DNA of 52,703 nt. Origin: Dehalococcoidales bacterium. Lineage in GTDB: Bacteria; Chloroflexota; Dehalococcoidia; Dehalococcoidales; UBA3254. The stretch lies in NCBI GenBank assembly GCA_016926695.1, contig JAFGOB010000134.1:1-52703 (forward strand). Reading direction: 5' to 3'. Of the stretch, positions 51,148 to 52,703 are shown one piece after another (positions within the stretch are counted from its first letter, which is position 1; every line of letters begins with the position of its first letter). Below the pieces are notes generated by a model that saw only the letters and a list, made by a program, of their open reading frames with translations, had not been told where the DNA came from and did not search any database. The position numbers were made by a program, and so were the translations under genes.

Positions 51148-52449
51148 ATGGACCCTAAAGTAATCAGCTTGATATGTGTTGCCGGACTTTTCATTTTTAT
51201 GATGCTGGGAGTGCCCATCGTCTATTCCTTAGGATTCAGCGCGGTGGTAGCCGCCCTCCTGGCTTACGGGACTCCAGCCCTTCATATAGTCGGATCCACA
51301 CCGTTTAACGTTTTATTTAACCTGGCATGGACGCCTCTTCCATTGTTTGTTATGCTGGGCACTATCATAGCAGAGTCCGGTATGGGTAAAGACCTGTTCC
51401 GGGCAGCCGCAAACTGGTTTTCCCGCCTGCGGGGAGGTCTTGTCGTTTCCGGTATTGTCGGTGAAGCGGCACTGGCTTCTACAATGGGTACCAGCGCAGC
51501 CTGTATTATTGTAGTGGGAAAGGTGGCTGTACCCGAGTTCGAGAGGCAGGGCTACAGCCGCGGTTTTAGTTTGGGAGCCCTGCTGGCGGGAGGTGTCCTT
51601 GGTCCGCTGATACCCCCCAGCGCGACGTTTATTATTTATGCCGTGCTTACCAATGTCTCACTGGGAAAAATGTTTATCGCAGGTATTTTCCCGGGGCTTT
51701 TACTGGTATTGTTTCTCTCTATCCCGGCCGTCTTTCTGAGCATGGTAAAACCTGGCCTTGCCCCCAGCACCTACAGCGTAAGCTGGAAAGAGAGATTTTC
51801 TTCACTTAAAGGTATATGGCCGATTGTGGTGGTAATGTTCAGCATACTCGGCGTTATTTACCTCGGCATCGCCACTCCCACTGAAACAGCCGGAGTGGGA
51901 GTATTTATCGTTCTGGTAATCGCCGTGGTTTTCTTTAAAATGCGCTGGAGAGGTCTGAAAGATGCCGTCGTCGAAGCTGCCACGGTAAACGGCCTGATCC
52001 TTTTTATTATAATCGCCGCTTCATTTTTTACCTACGTAGTGGGAAGCACCAATGTTGCTTCCTACCTTCAGGATGTGGTAGGTGCTTCAGGCACACCGGT
52101 ATGGGCGATAATACTGGCGATTAATATTATATTGCTTATACTGGGTTGTATCATTGATCCGATTACTATAACATTGCTGACAGTGCCTATTTTCGTACCG
52201 GTAATCGTCAGTCTGGGACTGGACCCTATATGGTTCGGAGTGGTCTTCTGTGTCAATACGCAGATCGGGCTTATTACTCCCCCAATGGGTACGGACCTCT
52301 TCGCGGTCAAAACGATATTTAACATCCCGACAATCGATATCATAAAAGGAGTGGCGCCTTTCCTGGTATTTGAAATATTGTTCCTGGGGGTTATTTCTGC
52401 CTTTCCAGTTATCAGCCTGTGGTTGCCTGGTATTATGGTTGGCTCATAA
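51148..52449 (+). CDS. dctM: TRAP transporter large membrane subunit (DctM-type)
   Basis: The 433-residue membrane protein has about 12 helices. GTSAACIIVVGKVAVPEFERQGY, AGGVLGPLIPPSATFIIYAV and CVNTQIGLITPPMGTDLFAVK are typical DctM sites. It is driven by a Na+ gradient in known TRAP systems. An AAAGGGGAAAG stretch precedes its ATG. It is the last gene of the operon; no clear terminator follows. Confidence 0.9.
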   Translation: MDPKVISLICVAGLFIFMMLGVPIVYSLGFSAVVAALLAYGTPALHIVGSTPFNVLFNLAWTPLPLFVMLGTIIAESGMGKDLFRAAANWFSRLRGGLVVSGIVGEAALASTMGTSAACIIVVGKVAVPEFERQGYSRGFSLGALLAGGVLGPLIPPSATFIIYAVLTNVSLGKMFIAGIFPGLLLVLFLSIPAVFLSMVKPGLAPSTYSVSWKERFSSLKGIWPIVVVMFSILGVIYLGIATPTETAGVGVFIVLVIAVVFFKMRWRGLKDAVVEAATVNGLILFIIIAASFFTYVVGSTNVASYLQDVVGASGTPVWAIILAINIILLILGCIIDPITITLLTVPIFVPVIVSLGLDPIWFGVVFCVNTQIGLITPPMGTDLFAVKTIFNIPTIDIIKGVAPFLVFEILFLGVISAFPVISLWLPGIMVGS

Positions 52450-52639
52450 CAGTAGTTGACAGCCTGATATACTTTATCCTTTCCCTCTTTCGATAGATGC
52501 TGAAATAATATCGTTATATTGCTGTTCATCCAGGTATTGGGCTTCATAGCTGATTTCTCGTTTCTCCATAGTGGAGACGAAAGACCTTAAATGATTTCTT
52601 GAACCTTTCAGGAGATTTGTCTACACCGGTCTGAGAGAG

Positions 52640-52682
52640 CCGCAGTTCCGGTTAGTATAGAGCCAATGTTCCGGAACTGCGG
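52640..52682 (+). promoter_or_regulatory. 12-bp inverted repeat before the right edge
   Basis: CCGCAGTTCCGG (52640-52651) pairs perfectly with CCGGAACTGCGG (52671-52682) around a 19-base loop. It is followed by GGAGGTG at 52696-52702, likely the ribosome binding site of a gene that begins outside the window. It may be a leader hairpin controlling that gene. The rest of 52450-52703 shows no gene. Confidence 0.5.
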
Positions 52683-52703
52683 GAACCATCCTTCCGGAGG
52701 TGA

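Noticed and set aside
52456..52473. TTGACA and TATACT after dctM as a promoter
   Set aside because: The spacing is only 6 bases.
1..52703. CRISPR arrays, prophage or insertion-sequence transposase genes
   Set aside because: No regularly spaced direct repeats, phage structural genes or transposase frames were seen; the only mobile-like signals are the two 87-bp repeats.

Overview
The window reads as a piece of chromosome from a strictly anaerobic, probably free-living bacterium. Grounds are an oxygen-sensitive enzyme repertoire (2-hydroxyacyl-CoA dehydratase-like proteins with their activase, many 4Fe-4S ferredoxins, a radical SAM protein, Fe-S scaffolds), ferrous iron uptake (FeoAB), a TRAP transporter, four DUF169 proteins, and secreted cohesin/dockerin proteins. 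One of these has a C-terminal membrane anchor without a sortase motif, which suggests a single-membrane envelope. The mixture (solo TrpB-like enzyme behind a T-box, DUF169 paralogues, FAD oxidoreductase plus ferredoxin, selenium genes) fits an uncultured Chloroflexota/Dehalococcoidia-type organism, but that placement is an inference and no rRNA marker is present.

Layout. 0.5-7.5 kb: two large secreted proteins on the plus strand, one with Asp-box repeats, a dockerin and a cohesin, the other with three cohesins and a membrane anchor. 7.5-13.4 kb: an MFS transporter, an FAD oxidoreductase with ferredoxin partner, and an amidohydrolase behind a hairpin-rich leader. 13.5-16.0 kb: fur-feoA-feoB with a promoter and Fur-box-like site overlapping the start of fur. 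16.1-23.3 kb: a deacetylase-like gene with an in-frame UGA, four DUF169 genes, a PLP desulfhydrase/deaminase and a peroxiredoxin with UGA at the peroxidatic position. 23.4-25.4 kb: a tryptophan T-box (specifier UGG), a TrpB-like gene and a strong terminator. 25.5-31.0 kb, minus strand: a compact selenium operon (yedE, DUF3343, sugar-kinase-like, tusA-like, yedF, selD, HAD, then a second fur-family gene), with a divergent LysR regulator. 32.2-35.5 kb: a three-gene dehydratase/activase operon. 36.1-45.4 kb: a long minus-strand group of Fe-S and P-loop genes (split permease with NifX fusion, radical SAM, ferredoxin, deformylase, NifU, Mrp, NifX proteins, two ferredoxin-MinD ATPases, zinc ribbon, DUF5320), ending at a decayed DUF134-like regulator and a palindromic operator. 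45.9-47.2 kb: second NifU, DUF123 and cupin genes. 47.4-52.5 kb: a NarL-type two-component pair divergent from a TRAP operon.

The best-supported biology is selenium use. SelD itself is encoded with an in-frame UGA at its catalytic position, so the cell should decode UGA as selenocysteine. That makes two further in-frame UGAs credible: the peroxiredoxin, and a deacetylase-like protein that would be a new kind of selenoprotein. All three UGAs are followed by a perfect short hairpin whose apical loop has G in its first two positions, starting 17-20 nt after the UGA. The selenium operon also has a multi-hairpin leader that matches no RNA family I recognise. selA, selB and the selenocysteine tRNA are not in the window. 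Most other lines of evidence are family-level recognition by eye, without database searches.
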